From the NCBI RefSeq assembly GCF_009765875.1, contig NZ_LMUP01000011.1, positions 1 to 61,645 of the forward strand: 61,645 bases of DNA, written 5' to 3'. Source of the DNA: Pedobacter sp. L105 (GTDB lineage Bacteria > Bacteroidota > Bacteroidia > Sphingobacteriales > Sphingobacteriaceae). Made by a program: the position numbers and the translations under genes. Positions 17,660 to 26,595 of the stretch are shown here, piece after piece (the first letter of the stretch is position 1; each line of letters begins with the position of its first letter). The notes beneath the pieces are model-generated. The model saw only the letters and a list, made by a program, of their open reading frames with translations, was not told the DNA's origin and made no database searches.

Positions 17660-17667
17660 CAAATCTA
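17660..17667 (-). promoter_or_regulatory. -7 element for the M13 peptidase gene
   Basis: Minus-strand TAGATTTG matches TAnnTTTG, 21 bp upstream of the preferred ATG at 17638. It rules against the longer start at 17662. Confidence 0.6.
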
Positions 17668-18134
17668 ATAAATTTTGTAAGCCGGTGCTAACTGTGGTAT
17701 ATATCTAGCAAAAAAACAAGTGATGTTGCAATTATAGTTTTGAATAAAACATAGCTAACATCAACTCATTATTCGATAAAATAGCCAATTTATTTGAACG
17801 TTTCAACAAAGCATATAAATATATAAATACTATCTATCAATATTTTACAATAATCGTATTCAACAAACTATTCATATCATAATTTGCCTATTCATATTTC
17901 AAATATTTTAGCTTAGTCTCATTATTTCAGACAAGACTTCTCTATATTTAAGACAAAAAAAATAAAGAATAATAACATACAGAGAATTAGACATTGCTGA
18001 GATTTTAGTGTAGATAAGGCTAACATCGCTATGTTCTCCCTCCATCAGGTAATGGCCCTAAATAGGCGCTCAGGAACAATCTTTTGGCCCTGACACTGAT
18101 CGTGATTAGCTTTGGTTTAAGAAGATCCAGAGTA
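17668..18134. other. AT-rich intergenic region without visible gene
   Basis: No frame with protein-like composition or signal peptide was found on either strand. The part next to the peptidase promoter is very AT-rich. The region separates the PUL 3' end and its palindrome from the M13 gene. Confidence 0.5.
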
Positions 18135-18211
18135 GTTATTTCTATAGCGTTGGTATAACCTTGGTATAACCCGGGGTTATACCAAGGTTATACCAACGCT
18201 ATAGAAATAAC
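18135..18211. repeat. 77-bp near-perfect palindrome with internal iterons
   Basis: Two perfect 38-bp arms (18135-18172 and 18174-18211) are separated by one G at 18173. Inside each arm the unit TTGGTATAACC is repeated in tandem, so four GGTATAACC/GGTTATACC units face the centre. No U-tract follows on either strand, so it is not a standard terminator. It lies just beyond the degraded 3' end of the PUL operon. Confidence 0.95.
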
Positions 18212-18277
18212 AAAGAAAAATCTTGTTAATAGCGAGCTAAACCTAATCCATGAAGTATCTAAAACACATATTATCCA

Positions 18278-18458
18278 CTAATTGTGGCTAATGGTCTGAT
18301 ACGGAAAAAACTTTACAATTAAAAAATCCTTATCACCGGTATACAGGTAATAATCCGCCAGCTGGTAAATCCGCACCCAGGCTCAATAGGCTGCTGCGCA
18401 TTAACGCCTGACAGGCCCGCTAAAAGGCCCGTCAGGCAAAAAAATGTTTCTTCATCAT
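18278..18458 (-). pseudogene. Remnant of a secreted PUL gene, frameshifted and deleted
   Basis: The ATG at 18458-18456 overlaps the GH2 stop (TAATG), as in a coupled operon. It reads MMKKHFFA then stops. If the T7 run had eight Ts, the frame would continue as CLTGLLAGLSGVNAQQPIEP, an excellent signal peptide. Further on, a different frame gives QLADYYLYTGDKDFL before a stop at 18278; the phrase YTGDKDFL is common in (alpha/alpha)6-barrel glycoside hydrolases such as GH95 or GH78. The simplest reading is the start of an exported hydrolase gene whose middle was deleted, joined to an internal fragment. The family is uncertain. Confidence 0.6.
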
Positions 18459-20896
18459 TACGGATTCAGATCGAGTGCGATGGTGGCGGGCTTCAAACCT
18501 TCGCCATTTACGGTAAGCTGAATGGATGATTTTGTATGGCCTGCTTTAATGATTGCCATAGCCAGCCCGTTAAAGGCCTTATGGCGACTTCCTTTAAACG
18601 ATTCATGGCTAACCGGACATCCATTATCCAAACCGGCAATGGATGCGTCTCCACTGAGCTTAAAGCTTAACAACTGGCCGGCATCAGGAATCAAGTTACC
18701 CTGAAGATCCGTTACTTTTACCGTGATGTAAGAAAGATCCTTTCCATTGGCCTTCAGTTTTGATCGATCGGCAAGGAGTATCACCTTCGCTGCTTTGCCC
18801 GCAGTCTGTATAGTTTGTTCGAGAACCACCTGCCCATTTTTCCTGGAAATAGCTTTCAGTGTTCCAGGTTCGTATTTCACCCGCCAAGTTACTTTCATCT
18901 CGTCGTTAGCTTTAGATTTTTTTCCCAGGGACTGCCCATTTAAATAAAGTTCTACTTCATCTGCCTGACTATAATAAGCACAAACATCGATAACTTGTCC
19001 TGCTTTCCAGTTCCAGTGCGGGAAGATATGCAGCACCGGCTGATCTGTCCACACGCTTTGGTACAGGTAGTATACATCTTTCGGAAATCCGGCCAGATCA
19101 AGTATCCCGAAGTAGAAACTTCTTGCCGGCCATTCATAGGGTGTGGGTTCGCCCAGGTAGTCAAATCCTGTCCATACAAACATCCCTGAAACCAGCGGGT
19201 CATCTATAAAAGCTTTCAAACTCGCCTCATGAGAAGAACCCCATGGCGAATAACAATTATCATAGGCCGAACAGCTGAAGTCCTCATTACCCATCAGCAA
19301 AGGTTTATCCCATGCCGTTGGCCAGATACGAATACTGTCTGACGGCATATCATAATGTCCCCGCGTTTGCAGCGCAGAAGTAGTTTCTGTAGCAATCAGT
19401 TTTTTACCAGGGTATGTTTTATGGAAATCCTTCCATTTTTCATGGTTATAATTGTAACCGATCAGGTCAATTGCACCCGACTGGATCACATTGTTGTATA
19501 AGTTCACGTCGTTATTTGCTGTAGTCACCGGACGGGTTTGATCTAGGCTTTTAACAATCTTAACCAGCTCCCTGGCAATCACCCTACCTGTAGTATCTTT
19601 CCCTGTCCCCCACTGTTCCTGAATCTCGTTACCCACACTCCAGATAAAAACAGAGGGATGATCACAGTCGCGGAGGATCTGGTCTTCCAGGTCTTTCTGA
19701 TGCCATTTGGTAAAATACAGGTGATAATCAAACTCCGATTTTTTCTTTACCCACATGTCAAAAGCCTCGTCCATGACGATGAAACCCATCCGGTCGCAGA
19801 GATCGAGCAGGGCCGGTGCCGGTGGATTATGTGAAGTACGGATAGCATTACAGCCCATAGCTTTGAGCAGCTCCAGCTGGCGTTCTGCAGCACGGACATT
19901 AAATGCCGTACCCAGGGCGCCCAGATCATGGTGGTTACATACTCCTTTGATCTTCATTTCCTTTCCATTGAGGACAAAACCTCTATCGGCATCAAAACTA
20001 AAAGTACGGATACCGAGAGGAGTTTCATACGTATCTGTTAGTTTTCCTTTTATCAGGACCTGCGTTTGGACAGTATAAAGATATGGCCTTACATCCGACC
20101 ATAAACTGGGATTTTTCACCTCTAACTCTTCCTGCAGCGCAGTGATTACACCAGTCAGCTTTACGGTTTTTTCTGCCGTTACCACCAGCTTATGGCCCTG
20201 ATCAAAGATCAGATTTTTTACCAGAACAGTCGTTACCTGAGCGGAACCGAAGTTAATTTTAAGCTGAATATTTACTTTAGCTATTGATTCATTAGCTACT
20301 GGTGTAGAAACAAATGAACCCCAATTTTCTACATGTACCTTATTTAACGTGACCAGCCTTACATCCCTGTAGATCCCCGAACCGCTATACCATCGGGCAT
20401 TAGGCTGTTTCGAATTGTCCACTTTTACAGCGATCGTATTCTGCCCGCCATAATGGAGATAAGGAGACAGTTCATAGCGAAACGAGATATATCCGTTAGG
20501 CCGCAAACCCAGGTAATGCCCGTTAATCCAAACCTCACTATTCCGGTATACCCCATCAAAATCAATAGCCACATACTTGCCCTTAGACGAAACCGGAACA
20601 GTAAAATTCTTCCGGTATCAGCCCGTTCCACCTGGCAATGCGCCACCGCCAAAAGTAGCAGGATTAGATTTACTGAAAGCGCCCTCTACACCCCAATCGT
20701 GAGGCAGGTTTAGCACCCGCCATTTACCATCGGGATATTTACTAGCCGAGGCTTTAGGATCATCGCCTAAAAAGAATTTCCATTGCTGATCAAAATCCTG
20801 CACCGAACGAACATTGGTCTGTGCAGAGAGATGAGCAACGGTGCTAAAAAAAATAAGGATCAGCGAATAAAAAGTATAAGGTCTGGTCATCTGCAA
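18458..20896 (-). pseudogene. GH2 beta-galactosidase-like gene with in-frame TGA
   Basis: The frame from 20896 to 18458 is continuous (812 codons) apart from one TGA at codon 93 (20620-20618). The codons around it read GGTG-stop-YRKNFTVP; the family has Trp there (GTGWYR), so TGG to TGA is a single substitution. Otherwise the protein is a complete exported GH2: signal peptide (MQMTRPYTFYSLILIFFS...), jelly-roll, Ig-like, TIM barrel with acid/base Glu in IWSVGNEIQEQW and probable nucleophile Glu in IATETTSALQ, and C-terminal Ig-like domains. After the stop the first in-frame start is GTG at 20572, which would give a protein without signal or N-terminal strands. It directly abuts the lipoprotein gene upstream. 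Confidence 0.85.
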
Positions 20897-21769
20897 TTAT
20901 TTAGTTGCCGGGGCAACATAGTTATCGGAATAAGTTTTAGAAATAAAATTATAAACAAGCAGGGCATTACCTTCACCATCTACATCATGGTCACGATATA
21001 CGCCTAAACGAAGCGTATTCTCATCCAGGGCTATGATTTCATAGTAACTCCAGTTAATACCCGATATCCCATTTTTAGCAGGCTTATATCCTCTTAAAAT
21101 GGTTCCTCCGTTAATGGTCAGTCTTTTCTTAAGCAGGTCAATGGTGTAAGTGCCATTTTGCACAATATTACCTTCCATCGGTTTTACAGCATTAAAATAA
21201 GGACCGCCCATTAAACTAAAAGTCATTACCCCATAATCACCCGGCGCCATGCTGTCCGGATAAATGCTTTGTCCCGCATCCCACCATACGGTATTAAAAT
21301 TAGTTGGATCAATAAAGGTAAGCGGGCCTGCAAAGTATTTACCTTGCGTATCCAGCACCCATTGTTTTTGTTTTCCCGGACCACCGGAAATATTATACCA
21401 CATTGGGTCGGTCACGTAACCCAAATTTTCATGGGTTACTTTAACAATTACAGAATCCATTTTAACCACACCTCCACCTGTTTCTGCAGAGAATTTGATC
21501 ACATAATTGCCGGTAAAAGCAAAATGAACGGTATCGGTTTTCCGGATAGACGTTCCCGACCCATAATCCCACATGGAGATCGTTCCCGCAGTAAGGTTTC
21601 TCAGGATCACGGTATTTCCACCGGAATCAGCTTTAAAATCCTGTACTACTTCATACTTAATTTCAGATTTATCGAGCAGCCTGCCCATTTTAGGATCATC
21701 TTTTTTGCAGGATACCATGACTAGTACCGGCAGCAGGATCATCATCAGTGTTTTTATCGCGTGTTTCAT
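20897..21769 (-). CDS. PUL surface lipoprotein with PKD-like domain
   Basis: The 290-residue protein has a lipoprotein signal (LLPVLVMVSCKKDDP, lipid Cys near residue 21). Residues about 40-110 resemble a PKD/Ig-like domain (NTVILRNLTAGTISMWDYGSG, TVHFAFTGNYVIKF), and the C-terminal part is beta-rich with many Trp and Tyr, as in carbohydrate-binding modules. In PULs the gene after susD usually encodes an outer-membrane surface glycan-binding protein, and this position fits. The stop codon touches the GH2 start codon without a gap. It has no direct similarity that I recognise to SusE or SusF, so glycan binding is inferred. Confidence 0.7.
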   Translation of the reverse strand: MKHAIKTLMMILLPVLVMVSCKKDDPKMGRLLDKSEIKYEVVQDFKADSGGNTVILRNLTAGTISMWDYGSGTSIRKTDTVHFAFTGNYVIKFSAETGGGVVKMDSVIVKVTHENLGYVTDPMWYNISGGPGKQKQWVLDTQGKYFAGPLTFIDPTNFNTVWWDAGQSIYPDSMAPGDYGVMTFSLMGGPYFNAVKPMEGNIVQNGTYTIDLLKKRLTINGGTILRGYKPAKNGISGINWSYYEIIALDENTLRLGVYRDHDVDGEGNALLVYNFISKTYSDNYVAPATK

Positions 21770-21792
21770 CTCTTTATTTTTAAAATGTTCAT

Positions 21793-23385
21793 TTACCAGC
21801 CTGCGTTTTGTTTCAGCACCCCATTGGAAAGGGTAATCTGTGTATTGGGAATCTGCTGCAAACCCTGGGTAGCCATGATATTGGAAGCAGAAATAGTTAC
21901 CGTAGCCGGCGCGCCACCATTCAGCACAGAGGCAGTTTCAGCAATGGTCTGTGCGGCTACAGATACCCCCTGACGAAGCAGGTCGTAATAACGGATACCT
22001 TCCAGCGCAAATTCCAGGCGACGTTCTTTCATGATATTATCCTGGGTAACGGGAAGTGACACAAAATTGGTCAGATAAGCCCTTTTCCTCACTTTATCGA
22101 AATAAGCCTGTGCATTAGGACTGCCTAGTTCCGCGGCCATCAGCAATACATCTGCATAACGGATACATACATAATCCTGGAACTGGCCAATCTGAAAATC
22201 AGGATTACCATTAACGATAGGCAAGGCAGTACCATCTGCATTGATCATTGGCGTATATTTTTTCACATAATAACCGGTATACTCTCTTTGTTTACCCTGA
22301 TTGGTAAAAGCAAGGTTCTCGTCATTGATAGAAATAATGGAGGCCCCCCTGCGGGTATCATTTGCAGCATAGGCATTCCATAACTTTGGATCTACCGTTG
22401 CACCGCCCCAGCCATTGCCATAAGGGAAAATAGCCTGCTCACGCAGCCCCAAAAGAACTACCCAATAATTACCATCAATATTTCCGTTATAATCACTGGT
22501 ATAGGTATATTTAATAGCGAAAACCGTCTCTTTATTATCTTCTCCCGCATAGTTAGCCAGTGAAGCAGCAGGCCACAGGTTGGCAAAATTCTCTTCCAGA
22601 TCGTAACCGCCATTACTAATCACATCTTCCAGGCCGCTCAAAGCCGCAGTTTTATCGGTCACACCCACCAGATCAGTTTTCCCATAATAGCCTGTATAAA
22701 ACAGGAATACCCGAGCTTGTAACGCCTCAGCAGCATATTTGGTTACCCTGCCATGATCAGCGGCATTTTGTGATCCATAGGGAACAGCAGCCAGATTAGC
22801 AGCTGCAAATTTAAGATCACCTGCAATTACCTTGTATACATCATCCGGTGCAGCCTGTGGTAAATTAGCCGCAGAGGGTGCTGTCAGTAAAGGGATATGC
22901 CCCCATAGGCGCATCATATCAAAATACAGGAAAGCACGGATATACCTGGTTTCGGCAGTATAGGTATTCTTCAACGCGGTATCGCTGCCCCATTGGATCT
23001 GGTCCATTTTGCTGAGCAGCACATTACAGCGGTAAATTGCCTGGTAATAATAAGACCAGTTGGAGCCAAACAGGTTCTGATCTGAAGGAGAGCGTGCTTT
23101 ATCAAACTCATCCAGCATCTGATAGCCGAAACCATCAGAATTTCCTGTACCGCCAAAACAATCGTCAGACAACACCTCTGAGGCAACAGGAAGGGATACG
23201 CCGGCACTCCAGATCAGCTGCAGGCCATCATAACAGCCAACCAGTGCCTTATATCCATCCGCCGGTGTTTTATAAAAGTTTTCATCCGTTACAGACGTCA
23301 ATGGCTGTACATCTAAAAAACTTTTTTTGCAGGCCCCTGTCATTAACAGAAAAGTGGCCATGATATATATTTTTATCGTTTTCAT
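21793..23385 (-). CDS. susD: SusD/RagB-family nutrient-binding lipoprotein
   Basis: The 530-residue lipoprotein (signal MATFLLMTGACKKSFLDVQP) has the SusD layout: N-terminal SusD-like segment with DENFYKTPADGYKALVGCYDGL, TPR-like helices (YIRAFLYFDMMRLWGHIPLL), and the C-terminal SusD domain ending in KERRLEFALEGIRYYDLLRQ. SusD proteins sit on the outer surface as a lid on the SusC transporter and capture oligosaccharides. The gene lies 18 bp after susC. Specificity cannot be read from the sequence; GH31/GH2 neighbours point to a plant hemicellulose side chain. Confidence 0.95.
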   Translation of the reverse strand: MKTIKIYIMATFLLMTGACKKSFLDVQPLTSVTDENFYKTPADGYKALVGCYDGLQLIWSAGVSLPVASEVLSDDCFGGTGNSDGFGYQMLDEFDKARSPSDQNLFGSNWSYYYQAIYRCNVLLSKMDQIQWGSDTALKNTYTAETRYIRAFLYFDMMRLWGHIPLLTAPSAANLPQAAPDDVYKVIAGDLKFAAANLAAVPYGSQNAADHGRVTKYAAEALQARVFLFYTGYYGKTDLVGVTDKTAALSGLEDVISNGGYDLEENFANLWPAASLANYAGEDNKETVFAIKYTYTSDYNGNIDGNYWVVLLGLREQAIFPYGNGWGGATVDPKLWNAYAANDTRRGASIISINDENLAFTNQGKQREYTGYYVKKYTPMINADGTALPIVNGNPDFQIGQFQDYVCIRYADVLLMAAELGSPNAQAYFDKVRKRAYLTNFVSLPVTQDNIMKERRLEFALEGIRYYDLLRQGVSVAAQTIAETASVLNGGAPATVTISASNIMATQGLQQIPNTQITLSNGVLKQNAGW

Positions 23386-23403
23386 ATTGTCGCTTAAAAA
23401 ATA

Positions 23404-26400
23404 TTAGAATTTGATATTTGTACCCAGCAGAAAAGTTCTTGGTCTTGGGTAATATCCCACATCAATACCTGATGCAAAAGCATCCTGTACAATTGCCTGC
23501 CCGGTTGCACTGGTAGACTGAATGCCTCCGTAACCAATTTCAGGGTCCATACCGTTATACTTGGTAAAAGTGTAGAGGTTCAATGCGGTAGCATATATCC
23601 TGGCCTTTTTAAGGAAACCTTTTTTAATAATCGTACCCAGATCGTAACCCACAGTTACATTACTGATCCTCAGATAATCACCTTTCTGAACAAACAGATC
23701 TGAAAAAGTAGTGTGGTTGCGGTTATCTTCCGTCACCCGGGGAACCGTGTTGGAAGAACCCTCCCCATGCCAGCGATCAAGAATAGCGGTGGTATAATTG
23801 GCATACTGATTGGCTTCATTCCTGTACGACTGTACAATATCATTTCCGGCAACACCAGAAGCTACCACAGAAATATCAAAACCCTTATACGTTGCAGAAA
23901 GGTTAATACCAAAAGTATAATCCGGGTTTGGCTTACCAATTTTTGTTCTGTCATTGTCATCGATCACACCATCGCCGTTCAGGTCTACAAACTTCACATC
24001 ACCGGGCTGGGCGGTAGGCTGGATCACCTTTCCTGTTTTCGATTTGTAATTCTGTACATCCGCTTCAGTCTGGAAGAGGCCTGCAGTTTTTAAGCCCCAG
24101 AAATAACCGATTGGATAACCATCCTGTGCACGGTAGAACTCTCCGGAGTTGTCATATAATTGTGCGGTAGAACCATGGATAATTCCGTCTGCTGTAGGGA
24201 TCTGCCCCACTTTATTGTTGTTGTAAGCTCCATTTACACCAACGCTATAACCTACCTCGCCAATTTTATTTTTATAGCTAATGCCCAGCTCTATTCCTTT
24301 GTTGGTTACATTACCGCCATTGATAAATGGTGCTGCAGCACCTGCTGTAGCCAATATTGGCGCAGCAATCAGCCAGTCTTTTGTTTTTTTATCGTATAGA
24401 TCGAAATTGATGGACAAGGCACCTTTTAACAAGCTGGCATCAAAACCGAAATCTGTCTGTTCAGAAACTTCCCATTTCAAACCCGGGTTGCTCAACCTGC
24501 TTGGATAAGCACCTGCAGTATTGTTGCCTTCCGTAGGACCAAAATTATAGTTCACATTGGTCAGCGTAATTGGTGCCAAATACTGGAAAGCAGGAATATT
24601 CTGATTACCTACCTGTCCCCAACTGGCGCGGATCTTCAGGAAATCAAGCCAGTCTTTCTGGTCTTTCATAAAACTTTCATTGGTTACTACCCAGCCGGCA
24701 GATATCGAAGGAAAATATCCCCATTGGTTCTGCGAAGAGAACCTTGAAGAGCCATCGGCGCGGAAAGTGGCATTTACCAGGTAGGTTTCTTTGTAATTGT
24801 AATTGATCCTGCCAAAATAAGACAGCCTCCTGTCAGGGTCAAAAGGCCCGCCACCAATGGTAATGCCGGTACTGTTTTTATTGGTGGCATTACTCAGCCA
24901 TGAATGATCCAGGTCATCAAAGATCAGGTTGGTATTGGTTCCGTAAAGCGTACTTCCGTCAGCCTGATAGGCAGAAGTTCCGGCCAGTATTTCAAAATTA
25001 TGGTTCTCTTTAATTTTAAATTTATAGGTCAGGGTGTTGTCCCAGATCAGCGACTGCCCTTTGGTCATCGATTGACTGGCTTTGGTTACTGTATTATAGG
25101 CATAGGTAGACAAGTTGTAAACCGGCAGGAAAGAATGGTAATCAGAAGAACTGTAATCCAGGCCCAGGCTGCTTCTAAAGGTTAAGCCTTTAAATGGCTG
25201 CACCAGCAAATAGATATCACCCAGCAAACGCTGTGTATTGCTCCTGTTCTGGTTATTATAAACAGCTAATGCATAAGGATTGGCTTCACCACTGTCCCAG
25301 GTAGACTTACTGTTGTCATAAAAATTACCTTTGGCATCATATACTGGTACAAAAGGACTGGTATTAAATGCTCCGCGTAAGGTATTGTTATACTGATTTC
25401 CAGTAGCTACGCCATTATTTTTAATGTCAGTGTAAGTTAAATGCTGTCCTACTTTTATAATGTCTTTATAAAAATTATGTTCGGTATTTACCCTGAAGCT
25501 GTAGCGCTGATAATTAGAGAGACTTGAACCGCCAACCACGCCTTCCTGATCGGTATAAGAACCACCCATAGAGTAAACTGAAGCTTCTGATGAACCAGAA
25601 GCGCCAAAAGAATAATTCTGCGTGATGGCATCAGGAACAAATAACTGGCTGATCCAGTCCGTTCCGCTTCCCATCGCTGCAATCTGCGCATTGGTGAAAT
25701 AGGGTTGTTTACCACTATTTATCGCTGCCTCATCCATTATAGTAGCATACTGCTGAGAATTTAGCAGGTGGACCTTGTTGGCTACATTCTGCACACCTGT
25801 ATAAGCATCAAAAGTAAGCTGCCCTGACTGTCCTTTTTTCCCTGTACGCGTAGTAACCAGTACCACACCGTTTGCAGCCTGCGAACCATATATCGCTGCC
25901 GATGCCGCATCTTTTAACACATCAATAGATTCTATATCTGCTGAATTTAAATAAGTAATATCAGCAGTTAATACTCCATCCACTACATACAGGGGACTTG
26001 CATTGCCGATGGTTCCCAATCCGCGGATCACTACGTTTACCGATCCACCCGGCTGACCGGAAGCAGTGGTGATCTGTACTCCTGGCGTTTGCCCCTGCAA
26101 AGCCTGTAGCGGATTGGGTGTACTTTGTCCCTGCAACACATCACCTTTTACCTGCACCGAAGCACCGGTAACGAGTTTCTTCTGCTGCACACCATAACCT
26201 ACCACTACCACTTCATCCAGGTTCTGGTTGTTGTCTGCAAGGCTGATGTTATAGCTACTGTTTTGTGTAACGGTTATCTGTTTGGTTTGGAAGCCAATCG
26301 AGCTCACTACCAGCACATCCCCGGTAATGGCACTAATGGCAAATACACCTTCATTATTCGTCCCCGTTCCACCGGTTTTATCCTTTATTTTAACTACTGC

Positions 26401-26553
26401 GCCGGGAATGGGCTTTCCATCTGCCCCTACCACGGTTCCTTTAACCTGCCGCTGCTGCGCAAATAAGGCCTGGCTGCATACCAGCATAGAAATAAACACC
26501 AGCAAAAAGATGTTTTTTCTTTTCAAATTATAATTCTGTTTCATCCCGTTCAT
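23404..26553 (-). CDS. susC: SusC/RagA-family TonB-linked outer membrane transporter
   Basis: The 1049-residue protein has a signal peptide ending near FAQQRQ, a CarboxypepD_reg-like domain (about 33-110, GADGKPIPGAVVKIKDK), a TonB box-like DEVVVVGYGVQ, the plug domain (about 120-230, with the SusC signature PLYVVDGV), and the 22-strand barrel ending in a C-terminal Phe (LLGTNIKF). It imports oligosaccharides bound by SusD using TonB energy. No FecR/sigma signalling extension is present, in keeping with control by the HTCS gene. The gene starts 42 bp after the GH31 stop. Confidence 0.97.
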   Translation of the reverse strand: MNGMKQNYNLKRKNIFLLVFISMLVCSQALFAQQRQVKGTVVGADGKPIPGAVVKIKDKTGGTGTNNEGVFAISAITGDVLVVSSIGFQTKQITVTQNSSYNISLADNNQNLDEVVVVGYGVQQKKLVTGASVQVKGDVLQGQSTPNPLQALQGQTPGVQITTASGQPGGSVNVVIRGLGTIGNASPLYVVDGVLTADITYLNSADIESIDVLKDAASAAIYGSQAANGVVLVTTRTGKKGQSGQLTFDAYTGVQNVANKVHLLNSQQYATIMDEAAINSGKQPYFTNAQIAAMGSGTDWISQLFVPDAITQNYSFGASGSSEASVYSMGGSYTDQEGVVGGSSLSNYQRYSFRVNTEHNFYKDIIKVGQHLTYTDIKNNGVATGNQYNNTLRGAFNTSPFVPVYDAKGNFYDNSKSTWDSGEANPYALAVYNNQNRSNTQRLLGDIYLLVQPFKGLTFRSSLGLDYSSSDYHSFLPVYNLSTYAYNTVTKASQSMTKGQSLIWDNTLTYKFKIKENHNFEILAGTSAYQADGSTLYGTNTNLIFDDLDHSWLSNATNKNSTGITIGGGPFDPDRRLSYFGRINYNYKETYLVNATFRADGSSRFSSQNQWGYFPSISAGWVVTNESFMKDQKDWLDFLKIRASWGQVGNQNIPAFQYLAPITLTNVNYNFGPTEGNNTAGAYPSRLSNPGLKWEVSEQTDFGFDASLLKGALSINFDLYDKKTKDWLIAAPILATAGAAAPFINGGNVTNKGIELGISYKNKIGEVGYSVGVNGAYNNNKVGQIPTADGIIHGSTAQLYDNSGEFYRAQDGYPIGYFWGLKTAGLFQTEADVQNYKSKTGKVIQPTAQPGDVKFVDLNGDGVIDDNDRTKIGKPNPDYTFGINLSATYKGFDISVVASGVAGNDIVQSYRNEANQYANYTTAILDRWHGEGSSNTVPRVTEDNRNHTTFSDLFVQKGDYLRISNVTVGYDLGTIIKKGFLKKARIYATALNLYTFTKYNGMDPEIGYGGIQSTSATGQAIVQDAFASGIDVGYYPRPRTFLLGTNIKF

Positions 26554-26595
26554 AAGATTTAGTAAATATTAGATGCATATATATTTGGTTTTTGT

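Noticed and set aside
18406..18437. GCCTGAC...GTCAGGC hairpin after the GH2 gene
   Set aside because: No U-tract on the correct side; it lies inside the coding remnant and is probably coincidental.
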